Source of the DNA: VXYK01 sp965214565
GTDB taxonomy: Bacteria; Actinomycetota; Acidimicrobiia; Acidimicrobiales; Aldehydirespiratoraceae
Reading direction: 5' to 3'
DNA length: 64,000 bases
Assembly (NCBI GenBank): GCA_965214565.1
Contig: OZ243951.1
Span: forward strand, 1,178,001 to 1,242,000
Shown: positions 1 to 7,822 of the stretch, piece by piece
Layout of the letters: each line of letters starts with the position of its first letter
Position numbering within the stretch: the first letter of the stretch is position 1
The notes under the pieces: generated by a model
What the model was told of the DNA's origin: nothing
Database searches by the model: none
The model's input: the letters and a program-made list of their open reading frames with translations, nothing else
Program-made: the position numbers and the translations under genes

Positions 1-993
1 CACGCCCGCCAACATCATCGGCTGGTTGCCGACGACGCCGACAGCCCGCCCGTCCACACGGGCGAAACCGCAGGTGATACTGCGACCCCAACTGGCGTGG
101 TACTCCATGAAGTCGCCGTCGTCGACGACAGAGGCAATGACCTGCTTCATGTCGTAGGGCACGTTGGGGCTGTCCGGCAGGATCTCGTCGAGTTCGGGAC
201 AGAGGCGTTCAGGATCGTCGCTGGACTCGACGCGGGGGGTCTGATCGAGATTGTTGGACGGTAGGAAGCTCAACAGGTCCTTGACTTCGTCGAGCACCTG
301 CTCTTCAGAGTCGGCGACGAACGTGGCGACGCCCGACTTGCTGCTGTGACTGCCCGCTCCGCCGAGTTCCTCGAGCGACACCTCTTCACCGGTGACCGTC
401 TTCACGACGTCGGGACCGGTGATGAACATGTGAGACTTCTCGCGCACCATGAAGATGAAGTCGGTCATGGCGGGGCTGTAGACCGCGCCTCCTGCGCAGG
501 GGCCGAGGATCACCGAGATCTGCGGGATGACCCCCGAGGCTTGAACGTTGCGGAAAAAGATCCCGCCGTAGCCGTCGAGCGAAACGACACCCTCCTGGAT
601 ACGGGCGCCGGCACCGTCGTTGAGACCGATCATCGGCGCTCCGGTGGCCAGCGCCAGATCCATCACCTTGTGGAGCTTCTCCGCGAAGACTTCACCGAGC
701 GCACCCCCCATAACCGTGAAGTCCTGTGAGAACACGAACACCTTGCGCCCATCGACGGTTCCCCAACCGGTGATGACCCCGTCGGTGTAGGGGCGCTCCG
801 CCAGTCCGGCTTCGTGCGCCCTGTGACGGGCCAGCATGTCGAGTTCGTTGAAAGAGCCCTCATCGAGCAGGTAGTCGATTCTCTCCCGGGCCAGCATCTT
901 GCCTTTGTCGCGCTGGCGCGAGACGGAGCGCTCGGAGCCTGCACGCACCGCTTGATCCTTGCGTTCACGAAGATCGTCGAGTTTGGCGTTCAT
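1..993 (-). CDS. pccB: Propionyl-CoA/acyl-CoA carboxylase, carboxyltransferase beta chain (3' end outside window)
   Basis: Carboxyltransferase half of a biotin-dependent acyl-CoA carboxylase that moves CO2 from carboxybiotin to propionyl-CoA or acetyl-CoA in the cytosol. The frame is open from an ATG at 991-993 to the window edge, giving 331 of the usual ~520 residues. Visible family features are an N-terminal region beginning MNAKLDDLRERKDQA, the acyl-CoA-binding stretch DFTVMGGALGEVFAEKL, GAPMIGLNDGAGARIQEG and the glycine-rich ILGPCAGGAVYSPAMTDF. A methylmalonyl-CoA epimerase at 7.4-7.8 kb fits the same propionate route. The C-terminal carboxyltransferase subdomain is only partly present, so propionyl versus acetyl preference cannot be decided. 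Confidence 0.93.
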   Translation of the reverse strand, partial: MNAKLDDLRERKDQAVRAGSERSVSRQRDKGKMLARERIDYLLDEGSFNELDMLARHRAHEAGLAERPYTDGVITGWGTVDGRKVFVFSQDFTVMGGALGEVFAEKLHKVMDLALATGAPMIGLNDGAGARIQEGVVSLDGYGGIFFRNVQASGVIPQISVILGPCAGGAVYSPAMTDFIFMVREKSHMFITGPDVVKTVTGEEVSLEELGGAGSHSSKSGVATFVADSEEQVLDEVKDLLSFLPSNNLDQTPRVESSDDPERLCPELDEILPDSPNVPYDMKQVIASVVDDGDFMEYHASWGRSITCGFARVDGRAVGVVGNQPMMLAGV

Positions 994-1032
994 TGACTGA
1001 TCAACCACAGCCGCAATCTATCTGCCCGAAAC

Positions 1033-1067
1033 AGCCGCGCCCGAACCCGACCCGGTTCGTCGCGGCT
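1033..1067 (-). terminator. Stem-loop between LLM gene and pccB
   Basis: Inverted repeat with outer arms AGCCGCG (1033-1039) and CGCGGCT (1061-1067) and an inner stem GAACC/GGTTC around a 6-base loop. It lies just downstream of the leftward LLM oxidoreductase and upstream of pccB, where a terminator would be expected. There is no clear U-tract, so intrinsic termination is an inference. Confidence 0.45.
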
Positions 1068-1107
1068 GCAGAGTCTCAGAATCAGCTGTTCCGACCGGTC
1101 TGAGCGC

Positions 1108-1899
1108 TCAACTCGGCGGGCCGCTGATCACCGCGTCGAAGACGGTTGCGGGGTCTGTCACGGCAGGGAAGGAGCGCAGGAGCCAGGTTGCTCCCTGATC
1201 GGCGAACGACGGTGGTGTGCCGTCGAACTCGGTCCGCAGACAGACGTCGAAACCGTCGAGGGTGCCGCGCACTGCGACGACCTCGTCGAGTGCCCGACAG
1301 AAGCTGTCGTGGTTCACCTCGATCGGGAACATCCCCTCGTAGCGCCCCGCGCGGCGCACCGGTCTCATTGCGGTGCCCCTGGCCGCGCACCAGATAGGCG
1401 GGCGGGGCCACTGCGCGGTAGGCGGTTCCACCGACACGCCGTCCACGGTGAAATGCTCGCCGAAATGGATCACGAACTCTCCCTCCAACAGCCTGGCCAC
1501 AATGCCGAGGCCCTCATCGAGACGCTGGCCGCGGATCCGCGGATCGATCACCTCATCGAAACGGGCCAGTTCGCCTCCTGTATCGGTGCCGGATCCGACG
1601 CCGAGCGTCAAACGGCCCTCGCTCAACAGATCGACCGTCAGCACCTCCCGCACCAGCTTGATTGGACGGCGGCGCGGCACCGGTGTGACCATCGGACCGA
1701 GGCGGAGCCGCCGCGTTGCTGTTGCCAGAGCCGCCAGAGCGATCCAGGTGTCGATGATCTCGTTGCTCTCGGGACGCAGCACATGGTCCCACACGTAGAG
1801 TCCGTCCCACCCTGACTCCTCCACCGCCCGACCGAGATCCATGAGGCGATGGGGGTCCGCGAACGGCCCGAACGGCGCCAAAAATATCCCGTGCTGCAC
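1108..1899 (-). CDS. LLM-class flavin-dependent oxidoreductase
   Basis: Luciferase-like (bacterial luciferase/F420 oxidoreductase fold) protein of 263 residues using the GTG at 1897-1899. From there the protein opens with QHGIFLAPFGPFADPH, the first strand and helix of the fold. A longer reading to 2031 would overlap the divergent LOG gene and adds a non-conserved leader, so the shorter start is preferred. Further family signs are GWDGLYVWDHV, LAALATATRRLRLGPMVTPVPRR and LTLGVGSGTDTGG. The cofactor (FMN or F420) and substrate cannot be read from sequence. Two more LLM proteins occur in this window. Confidence 0.85.
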   Translation of the reverse strand: MQHGIFLAPFGPFADPHRLMDLGRAVEESGWDGLYVWDHVLRPESNEIIDTWIALAALATATRRLRLGPMVTPVPRRRPIKLVREVLTVDLLSEGRLTLGVGSGTDTGGELARFDEVIDPRIRGQRLDEGLGIVARLLEGEFVIHFGEHFTVDGVSVEPPTAQWPRPPIWCAARGTAMRPVRRAGRYEGMFPIEVNHDSFCRALDEVVAVRGTLDGFDVCLRTEFDGTPPSFADQGATWLLRSFPAVTDPATVFDAVISGPPS

Positions 1900-1991
1900 G
1901 CCCCCAACAGTACGCTGCCGGGCCCGGCACCACCCGATTGACGAACCAAGCCCCGTGACCAACAACATGCACAGCGCAGTAGGGTTGCCCG

Positions 1992-2573
1992 ATGCACAAG
2001 TTTCAACGAGTGTGCGTGTTCTGCGCTTCATCTCTGGGCACTGACCCCGCGATCACCGACGCAACGATCGAACTGGGCAAGCTTCTCGTTGAGCGCGACA
2101 TCGAACTCGTCTACGGCGGCGGTGCGGTCGGGCTGATGGGTCTGATCGCCGACACGGTGATGTCTGGCGGCGGGCGTGTCACCGGCATCATTCCCACCGA
2201 CCTCTTCGACGACGAGGTCGGCCACGAGAGTCTCACCGCACTCGAGAAGGTCGATTCAATGCATACCCGCAAGGCGCTCATGTATGAGATGTCGGATGCC
2301 TTCATCGCCCTTCCGGGCGGTTTTGGCACCCTCGATGAACTTGCCGAGACTCTCACCTGGAACCAGCTCGGCATCATGGCCAAGCCGGTCGGCGTGCTCA
2401 ATGTCAACGGCTTCTGGACGCCTCTGCTCGACCAGTTCGACAAGATGGTCGACCGCACCATCCTCAAGCCGTCCAACCGCCAGACCCTGCTTGCAGAGCA
2501 GACCCCTGCCGCGCTGCTTGACGCGCTCGCCAACCACAGCAACCCCAGCGATCCCAAGTGGATCCGCGCCTAA
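1992..2573 (+). CDS. LOG family protein (TIGR00730; nucleoside 5'-monophosphate phosphoribohydrolase)
   Basis: Lysine-decarboxylase-like (LOG) Rossmann protein of 193 residues. It carries the diagnostic PGGFGTLDE at residues 108-116, the paired Arg/Lys of MHTRKALM near 91-98, and the glycine-rich YGGGAVGLMG near 41-50. In plants and several bacteria this family releases free cytokinin base plus ribose 5-phosphate from the nucleotide; in actinobacteria it more generally acts on nucleoside monophosphates. It was long misannotated as lysine decarboxylase. It is divergent from the LLM gene and stands alone on its strand. Confidence 0.93.
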   Translation: MHKFQRVCVFCASSLGTDPAITDATIELGKLLVERDIELVYGGGAVGLMGLIADTVMSGGGRVTGIIPTDLFDDEVGHESLTALEKVDSMHTRKALMYEMSDAFIALPGGFGTLDELAETLTWNQLGIMAKPVGVLNVNGFWTPLLDQFDKMVDRTILKPSNRQTLLAEQTPAALLDALANHSNPSDPKWIRA

Positions 2574-2664
2574 TGGTGTGTCTCCGGTTTCCCTGCTGGG
2601 GGATACAGCCCTTCGACCTGCGCAAACAGGCATTGCGCCCCGCAAGCAAATGTCCGACACACCA
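2574..2664. repeat. Spaced 9-bp perfect inverted repeat between convergent genes
   Basis: TGGTGTGTC (2574-2582) is mirrored by GACACACCA (2656-2664), with 73 bp between. The left arm overlaps the base after the LOG stop codon and the right arm abuts the stop of the small leftward gene. The interior has only weak self-pairing. It could be a long bidirectional terminator or a small non-coding mobile element; the sequence does not decide. Confidence 0.4.
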
Positions 2665-2838
2665 CTAGCGCTCCGTCGCGGCACCGGCGACTGATCGACG
2701 GGTAATCTCCAACCACGTCTCACGAAGGTCATCGTAGACTCGTCCAGTACGCCGTTCCTTAGCGCGCTTCGGCATCAGTTCACGTTCGAGTTGCTCGTAC
2801 GAGCTAAAGATTCTGTCCTGAGTTTGGTCCGTTGTCAT
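2665..2838 (-). CDS. Small charged protein, 57 aa, partner of the proteasome-like gene
   Basis: ATG at 2836-2838 opens a 57-residue frame starting MTTDQTQDRIFSSYEQLERE and ending at TAG 2665-2667. It begins 7 bases after the stop of the proteasome-like gene on the same strand, with a GGGAG ten bases before its ATG. The protein is highly charged, rich in Arg and Glu, probably helical, with no membrane segment or cysteines. I do not recognise a family. Position and spacing suggest co-translation with the upstream gene and possibly a regulatory or substrate-binding partner (inference). Confidence 0.65.
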   Translation of the reverse strand: MTTDQTQDRIFSSYEQLERELMPKRAKERRTGRVYDDLRETWLEITRRSVAGAATER

Positions 2839-2845
2839 AGTTCAC

Positions 2846-4135
2846 TTACTCCCTGCAACCCTCGCGAAAATAGTTGGCGAAGAAGTGATGGTTCAGTGTC
2901 GGGTCAAAATAGTGCTTCCGGCGAATCCAGACTAGCCCATCACCCTTGGATATCACCGCGACGTCGATCGGCCCGCCAACCGTCTCCGCATCAAGGGTCA
3001 CCCGCCGCTTGAACGAGGTGAGATTCACAAGCGTCTCTGCCATCGACCCAAGTTCGTCTATCGGTAGCGCAGAGACAGCATCAAGGATCGGTTCGATCTG
3101 GCTCAGCTTGATGTACTCCATCAGGGCTGAGCGATATTCGGCCAGTAGTTCTTCGCTGCCCGAGCGCAGTGAACTCAGTATGGCGTCACTTGTGCCTGGG
3201 ATCACCTGCGCAAGCCGGTCAGGCAGCGAAGTCGTTAGCGCAAGAAGTGCCGAATCGACGACGTCCCGCAGTTGGGGGTCGATACCGGACATGAACAGAT
3301 CCACCATCTCGCGCTGAGCGAAAGGCAGCACGGCTGCGCTGTTGTCGGCCGAAATGCGATGTTCGCCAAGAGTTCGACGGCGTAACAAACCACCCATCAC
3401 GCCAAGAACCTGAACTTCGAACAGAGCGGGCACGAACTCTGACTCGCCAAAGCCTGCGACAACCAATCCGGTGCCTGACTTAGCCGACTCAAGCGGACGC
3501 ACCATCCAAGCGATCGTCAGAGACCTCAGCAAACGGGTCGCCTCATCGTCCAACGGAAGTCGTTCAAAAACCTGTCGCTTCACAAGTTCCTCGGTCTCGC
3601 TAAACCTGTTGACAAGCTTCTCTCCGTAACCCTCCGGTAGGTTCTCCAAGGACCCTTCGTCGCCAATGTTGCGGAATTCTGACTGAAGCACTTCCGCAAC
3701 CACCGCCGCGACATCGTCATCCGTGGCCTCGCCACGGACCTCAAACAGCGAGAGGAGGCGATCTTCAATCTGTCTCCGCAGATACACGTACAAATCAACG
3801 CAGTGAGCACCGAACTCGCTCCGTTCCTGGCTTGCCGAGAATAATGCCGGTGTATCCTCGATGTAGGCGATCAGCGCCTCCGCGTACTCGCGTACGGTTT
3901 CAAAGACCTCAGCGCCCAGCTGCTGCCTGAATGACTTGATGACAGTTTCCCAGGGTGTGCCGGTGAGCAGCACGTTCCCGTAGACCATGGCACCGACCGG
4001 GGCACGTTTCGATAAAGAAAACAGTTTGTTCCCGGTGTTGTAGATCTTCGGCTGGGCCGACAGTCCTATGGAGACAGCGCTGTCCGCAGCGAGCGCGATT
4101 CCATTCCGGTTCAGTATCGCTATCTCAGCAGTCAA
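2846..4135 (-). CDS. Proteasome-beta-like (Ntn-hydrolase-type) protein of unknown function
   Basis: The best start is TTG at 4133-4135, five bases after GGGAGG, giving 429 residues beginning M-T-A-E-I-A-I-L. Removal of Met would leave Thr1. The next stretch, NRNGIALAADSAVSIG, resembles strand S1/S2 of proteasome beta subunits, with Asp at mature position 17 as in the proteasome triad. A Lys (mature 36, in NKLFSLSK) precedes a hydrophobic strand ending VGAMVYGN, as Lys33 does in proteasomes. I recall bacterial hypothetical proteins starting MTAEIAV. The remaining ~350 residues are mostly helical and unlike a classic 20S subunit. No signal peptide is seen. A longer frame to a TTG at 4165 exists but has no ribosome site. 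Proteolytic activity is inference. Confidence 0.7.
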   Translation of the reverse strand: MTAEIAILNRNGIALAADSAVSIGLSAQPKIYNTGNKLFSLSKRAPVGAMVYGNVLLTGTPWETVIKSFRQQLGAEVFETVREYAEALIAYIEDTPALFSASQERSEFGAHCVDLYVYLRRQIEDRLLSLFEVRGEATDDDVAAVVAEVLQSEFRNIGDEGSLENLPEGYGEKLVNRFSETEELVKRQVFERLPLDDEATRLLRSLTIAWMVRPLESAKSGTGLVVAGFGESEFVPALFEVQVLGVMGGLLRRRTLGEHRISADNSAAVLPFAQREMVDLFMSGIDPQLRDVVDSALLALTTSLPDRLAQVIPGTSDAILSSLRSGSEELLAEYRSALMEYIKLSQIEPILDAVSALPIDELGSMAETLVNLTSFKRRVTLDAETVGGPIDVAVISKGDGLVWIRRKHYFDPTLNHHFFANYFREGCRE

Positions 4136-4140
4136 CTCAT

Positions 4141-4146
4141 CCTCCC
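4141..4146 (-). promoter_or_regulatory. Ribosome binding site deciding the TTG start of the proteasome-like gene
   Basis: On the minus strand GGGAGG is followed by ATGAG and then the TTG at 4133-4135. This strong Shine-Dalgarno match selects the start that makes Thr the second residue. The in-frame TTG thirty bases upstream lacks a comparable site. Confidence 0.65.
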
Positions 4147-4253
4147 GCTTCGTGCGTTGGTTCAATTGGAGGAAGTCTCTGGGTGCCGAACAGATCGTTG
4201 GTCACCCAAGCTGGCGACCCTAGCCGGTGAGTGGCGCGAAAAGCGCGCCGGGG

Positions 4254-5390
4254 TTAGAGGACGCTGAAGGCGGCGCGCATCTCGGTGACGAACAGCTCCG
4301 GTTGTTCCCATGCGGCGAAATGGCCGCCGACTTCGAGTTCGTTCCAGTAGCCGATGTTTGCGTAGCGCTTGTCGGCCCAGCGCCTGCTTGCGCGGATGAT
4401 CTCCTTGGGGAAGACGCTGCAGCCCGTGGGGACCTCAACGCCGTCATCGCCGAATTGGGCGAAGCTCTCCCAATACAGGCGGGCCGACGAGGCACCGGTG
4501 GCGGTGAACCAGTAGATCGAGATGTTGTCGAGCATCTGATCGAAGGACAGCGCGCTGGCGGGGTCGCCGTCGTTGTCGGTCCAAGCCCACATCTTCTCGG
4601 CGATCCAACCGCACTGACCGGCGGGGGAGTCAACGAGTCCGTATCCGAGACTCTGGGGTCGGGTCGACTGCTGTTTGGAATAGCCCGAATCCCAGCGGTC
4701 GTAATGGCCCAGAGACTCCAGCGCCGCCTGCTCCTGCGGGGTCGGGTCGGCCAGCGATTCCGGCGTCGGTCCCGCTACCGGCATGTTGGTGTGGATCGCC
4801 CGGACGTTGCCCAGATTCTGTGATCCGATCGTGGTCGTGACCGCACTGCCCCAGTCGCCTCCCTGGGCGACGTAGGACTCGTATCCGAGCCGGACCATCA
4901 AGGTGTTCCACGCGGTGGCGATCCACGGTACACCCATCCCGGGCCGCGACGGTTTGGTACTCCAGCCGTAGCCGGGAAGCGACGGGATGACCAGATGGAA
5001 TGCGTCTGCGGCTGTGCCTCCGTGGTTGGTCGGATCGGTGAGCGGTTTGATGACGGCCATGAACTCTGCCACCGACCCCGGCCAGCCGTGCGTTAGGACC
5101 ATCGGGGTGGCGTCGTCATGGGGCGAGCGGACATGAAGGAAATGGATGTCGAGTCCGTCGATCTCGGTCAGGCAGTTGTCATAGGAGTTGATCTCACTCT
5201 CGAAGCGTCGCCAGTCGTACTCGGTCGCCCAGTATTCGCACAGCGTCTGGGTGTAGGTGAGGGGAATGCCCTGTGACCAGTCATCAACCGTCTCCGCTTC
5301 AGGCCAGCGGGTGCGTGCCAGGCGGTCGCGCAGATCGTCGATTGCCGAGTCGGGTATGTCGATGGTGAAGGGCCTGATGTCGTCGCTCAT
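4254..5390 (-). CDS. Epoxide hydrolase, microsomal type (EHN + alpha/beta hydrolase)
   Basis: Opens epoxides to diols through a covalent ester intermediate. The 378 residues carry an N-terminal EHN region (about 5-110; IDDLRDRLARTRWPE and WRRFESEINSY) and an alpha/beta hydrolase core with the oxyanion motif HGWPGS at 101-106, nucleophile Asp179 in GGDWG, and the C-terminal catalytic His (about 357) in GGHFAAWEQPE. The length matches the family. It starts at ATG 5390 and is divergent from the DNA ligase gene across a 56-base gap. Substrate unknown. Confidence 0.92.
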   Translation of the reverse strand: MSDDIRPFTIDIPDSAIDDLRDRLARTRWPEAETVDDWSQGIPLTYTQTLCEYWATEYDWRRFESEINSYDNCLTEIDGLDIHFLHVRSPHDDATPMVLTHGWPGSVAEFMAVIKPLTDPTNHGGTAADAFHLVIPSLPGYGWSTKPSRPGMGVPWIATAWNTLMVRLGYESYVAQGGDWGSAVTTTIGSQNLGNVRAIHTNMPVAGPTPESLADPTPQEQAALESLGHYDRWDSGYSKQQSTRPQSLGYGLVDSPAGQCGWIAEKMWAWTDNDGDPASALSFDQMLDNISIYWFTATGASSARLYWESFAQFGDDGVEVPTGCSVFPKEIIRASRRWADKRYANIGYWNELEVGGHFAAWEQPELFVTEMRAAFSVL

Positions 5391-5401
5391 CTCCGCATCG
5401 T

Positions 5402-5414
5402 GGCCGGTCCGGCC
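5402..5414. promoter_or_regulatory. 13-bp palindrome in the divergent ehn/lig gap
   Basis: GGCCGG-T-CCGGCC is a perfect palindrome located 11 bases upstream of the epoxide hydrolase ATG and 32 bases upstream of the ligase ATG. It could be an operator or chance in GC-rich DNA. Confidence 0.25.
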
Positions 5415-5446
5415 GCCGACAGCAAACCCGCGTAGGCTCAGAACTC

Positions 5447-6523
5447 ATGGACCTGCCCGTGACGCCGCCGGTGAAACCGATGCTGGCCAAGGCGATCGAC
5501 GGGATTCCCGACGTTGGTGACCTCGCCTTCGAACCCAAATGGGACGGTTTCCGCTGCATCGTCTTTCGTGACGGCGACGACCTGCATCTGGGTTCGCGCA
5601 ACGAGAAGCCGCTGACCCGCTATTTCCCCGAGCTCCTCGAGCCTCTGCGTGAGTGTCTGCCTGCGCGCTGTGTTGTCGACGGGGAGATCATCGTGACCGT
5701 CGACGACCATCTCGGTTTCGACGCTCTCCAGCAGCGGATCCACCCGGCGGCGTCACGGGTGGAGCGACTCTCGCTGGAGACGCCTGCTGAGTTCGTGGCC
5801 TTCGACGTGCTCGCTGTGAACGACACGGCATTGACCGACGAGCCGTTCCGGGATCGCCGCCGGATCCTCGAGGCGATCTCGTCGGGTTTCGAACCGCCGA
5901 TTCATCTGGTTCCCTCCACGCTTGACCGGAAGGTCGCTCAGGAGTGGTACCAGCGCTTCGAGGGCGCCGGGCTCGACGGACTGATCGCCAAGCCCCGCGA
6001 CGGTACGTACCTGCCCAACAAGCGGGCGCAGTACAAGGTCAAACACACTCGCACCGCCGACGTGGTCGTCGCCGGATACCGGATGCACAAGGACGGCGAG
6101 GGTGTGGGTTCGCTGCTGGTCGGTCTTCACGACGAAGACCGGCGACTGCATCACATGGGCGTCGCCTCCAGTTTCAAGGCCAGCCTGCGCGCCGAACTCG
6201 TAGACACTCTGGCTCCCAACATCATCGAGGATTTCGCGGACCATCCCTGGTCTGAGTGGATGGATCCGCAAGCCCACCAGGGAGGCCTCATGCCGGGCGC
6301 CCCCTCCCGATGGAGCAGCGGCAAGCCCTCCCAGGACTGGACTCCGCTTGATTGTGAATTGGTGGCCGAGGTGAAATACGAGGCGGTTCTGAATGGCAGG
6401 TTTCGAGGGACGACGCGTTTCGTTCGCTGGCGGCCGGACCGTGACGCCGCATCGTGCGGCTACAGCCAGCTCGTCACGGCGGCGCCGATGGGTATCAGCG
6501 AAGTATTGAACGCCGATGGTTGA
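5447..6523 (+). CDS. ligC: ATP-dependent DNA ligase, LigC type
   Basis: Seals DNA nicks using ATP. Motif I is EPKWDGFR at residues 29-36, with Lys31 as the adenylated residue. Downstream are the motif III-like FVAFDVL, motif IV-like EGAGLDGLIAKP and motif V-like YKVKHTRTADVVV, followed by an OB-fold domain. The 358 residues match the short actinobacterial LigC ligases implicated in repair, and there is no polymerase or nuclease domain as in LigD. The stop abuts the stop of the convergent exonuclease gene. The symbol is by family resemblance. Confidence 0.92.
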   Translation: MDLPVTPPVKPMLAKAIDGIPDVGDLAFEPKWDGFRCIVFRDGDDLHLGSRNEKPLTRYFPELLEPLRECLPARCVVDGEIIVTVDDHLGFDALQQRIHPAASRVERLSLETPAEFVAFDVLAVNDTALTDEPFRDRRRILEAISSGFEPPIHLVPSTLDRKVAQEWYQRFEGAGLDGLIAKPRDGTYLPNKRAQYKVKHTRTADVVVAGYRMHKDGEGVGSLLVGLHDEDRRLHHMGVASSFKASLRAELVDTLAPNIIEDFADHPWSEWMDPQAHQGGLMPGAPSRWSSGKPSQDWTPLDCELVAEVKYEAVLNGRFRGTTRFVRWRPDRDAASCGYSQLVTAAPMGISEVLNADG

Positions 6524-7396
6524 TCACGCTTTGAACGCGGCGAACAACTGGTGGGTCCGCTCAGCGATCCGTTCGGCGCCGATGGCTGAACAACGCTCAT
6601 CGAATCCAGCGCCCGGACCGACCCAGAGCAGTTCATCGACCGACGTGCTCACCGGAGCGTCGCGCTCGACCGTGGCGATTCGCCGGAACAGCAGCGCTTC
6701 CTCGAAGTACTCACTCAGCGTCAGCGCCAACTTTGCTCCACCACGGACATCGACGTTCCACTCCGCCACGTCGAACGGAATCCGGTCGATATGCCCGAAC
6801 TTCGACAGGATCTTGGCCGCAGACTTCGCGCCCCACCCTGAAAGCCCCGGGAACCCGTCGGCGGAGTCTCCGACCACTCCGAGATAGTCGGGGATCGACT
6901 CTGGCGGCACACCGAACTTCTCGATCACGCCTTGGCGGTCGTAGGTGATGCCACGGCGACGATCGAGTTGCACGACTCGCCCGTCGGCCGTCACGCATTG
7001 GGCGAGGTCTTTGTCGGGCGTGCAGATGATGACCTGTTCGACCCTCGGGTCAGCGGTTGCCATTGCTGCACCGGCCGCCAGTCCGTCGTCGGCCTCATGG
7101 GTAATTTGTGGCCACACCGCAAACCCGGCCAGCTCCAGCAGCTCTTCCACCTCACCGAACTGAGCGAAGAGATCCGGTTCCACTCCGCTGCCATCCTTGT
7201 AGCCCACATAGAGATCGTTGCGAAACGACTCGATCACGTGGTCGGTGGCGATTCCGATGTGGGTGGCACCGTCTGCCACGAGGTCGAGCACAGTGTTGAG
7301 CACACCACGCTGCGCACCGAGACGGGTATCGCGGTTGGACGGGGCGTAGTGGAAGCGGAACAGCTCGTAGGTCCCGTCAACTAGATGGACGAACAC
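6524..7396 (-). CDS. 5'-3' exonuclease / flap endonuclease-like protein
   Basis: Structure-specific nuclease of the PIN-like 5'-3' exonuclease superfamily, 290 residues from a GTG start. Metal-binding acidic clusters are visible in MFVHLVDGTYELF, THEADDGLAAGA and IICTPDKDLAQCV. The helix-hairpin-helix region is DYLGVVGDSADGFPGLSGWGAKSAAKIL. It is a stand-alone domain like actinobacterial flap endonucleases, separate from DNA polymerase I. It is convergent with the ligase gene with no intervening base, and upstream of the epimerase gene on the same strand. Confidence 0.9.
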   Translation of the reverse strand: MFVHLVDGTYELFRFHYAPSNRDTRLGAQRGVLNTVLDLVADGATHIGIATDHVIESFRNDLYVGYKDGSGVEPDLFAQFGEVEELLELAGFAVWPQITHEADDGLAAGAAMATADPRVEQVIICTPDKDLAQCVTADGRVVQLDRRRGITYDRQGVIEKFGVPPESIPDYLGVVGDSADGFPGLSGWGAKSAAKILSKFGHIDRIPFDVAEWNVDVRGGAKLALTLSEYFEEALLFRRIATVERDAPVSTSVDELLWVGPGAGFDERCSAIGAERIAERTHQLFAAFKA

Positions 7397-7417
7397 CTGC
7401 TGAGCCTTCCATCGAGG

Positions 7418-7819
7418 TTACTCCTGCACTAACTCGATCAACGTGCCCAGAGAACCCTTGGGGTGGACGAAGGCCACCGTCGTACCCCTTGAACCGGGCC
7501 GCGGCGCCTTGTCTATGGGGGTGGCACCCGCGGCGACCATCTGGGCGAGCGCCTCGGCGCAGTCGTCGACTCGATAGCCGACATGGTGCAGCCCCTCGCC
7601 TCTCTTCTCTAGATACTTGGCAATCGGGGAGTCGGGCCGGGTCGCCGCGGTGAGCTGGATGTAGCTGTCGGCGACCTTGATCAACGCCTCTTCGACGCCG
7701 TCTGAGTCGACGATCTCTCGGTGATCGACCTCGGCTCCGAAAGCCTCGCGGTAGTAGGCGACTGCAGCGTCGAGGTCCTTGACAGCAATCGCGATGTGGT
7801 CGATTTCTGTGAGTTGCAC
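7418..7819 (-). CDS. mce: Methylmalonyl-CoA epimerase
   Basis: Interconverts (S)- and (R)-methylmalonyl-CoA in propionate metabolism. It is a 133-residue VOC-fold protein with family sequences IDHIAIAVKDLDAAVAYYRE, EGLHHVGYRVDD and TLIELVQE, supplying metal-ligand His, His and Glu. GTG start. Located 3 bases downstream of recR on the same strand, so probably co-transcribed with dnaX-recR. It complements pccB at the window edge. Confidence 0.93.
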   Translation of the reverse strand: MQLTEIDHIAIAVKDLDAAVAYYREAFGAEVDHREIVDSDGVEEALIKVADSYIQLTAATRPDSPIAKYLEKRGEGLHHVGYRVDDCAEALAQMVAAGATPIDKAPRPGSRGTTVAFVHPKGSLGTLIELVQE

Positions 7820-7822
7820 GCG

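Noticed and set aside
1900..2031. 44-residue N-terminal extension of the LLM protein
   Set aside because: It overlaps the divergent LOG gene and lacks family similarity; the fold begins at the GTG 1899.
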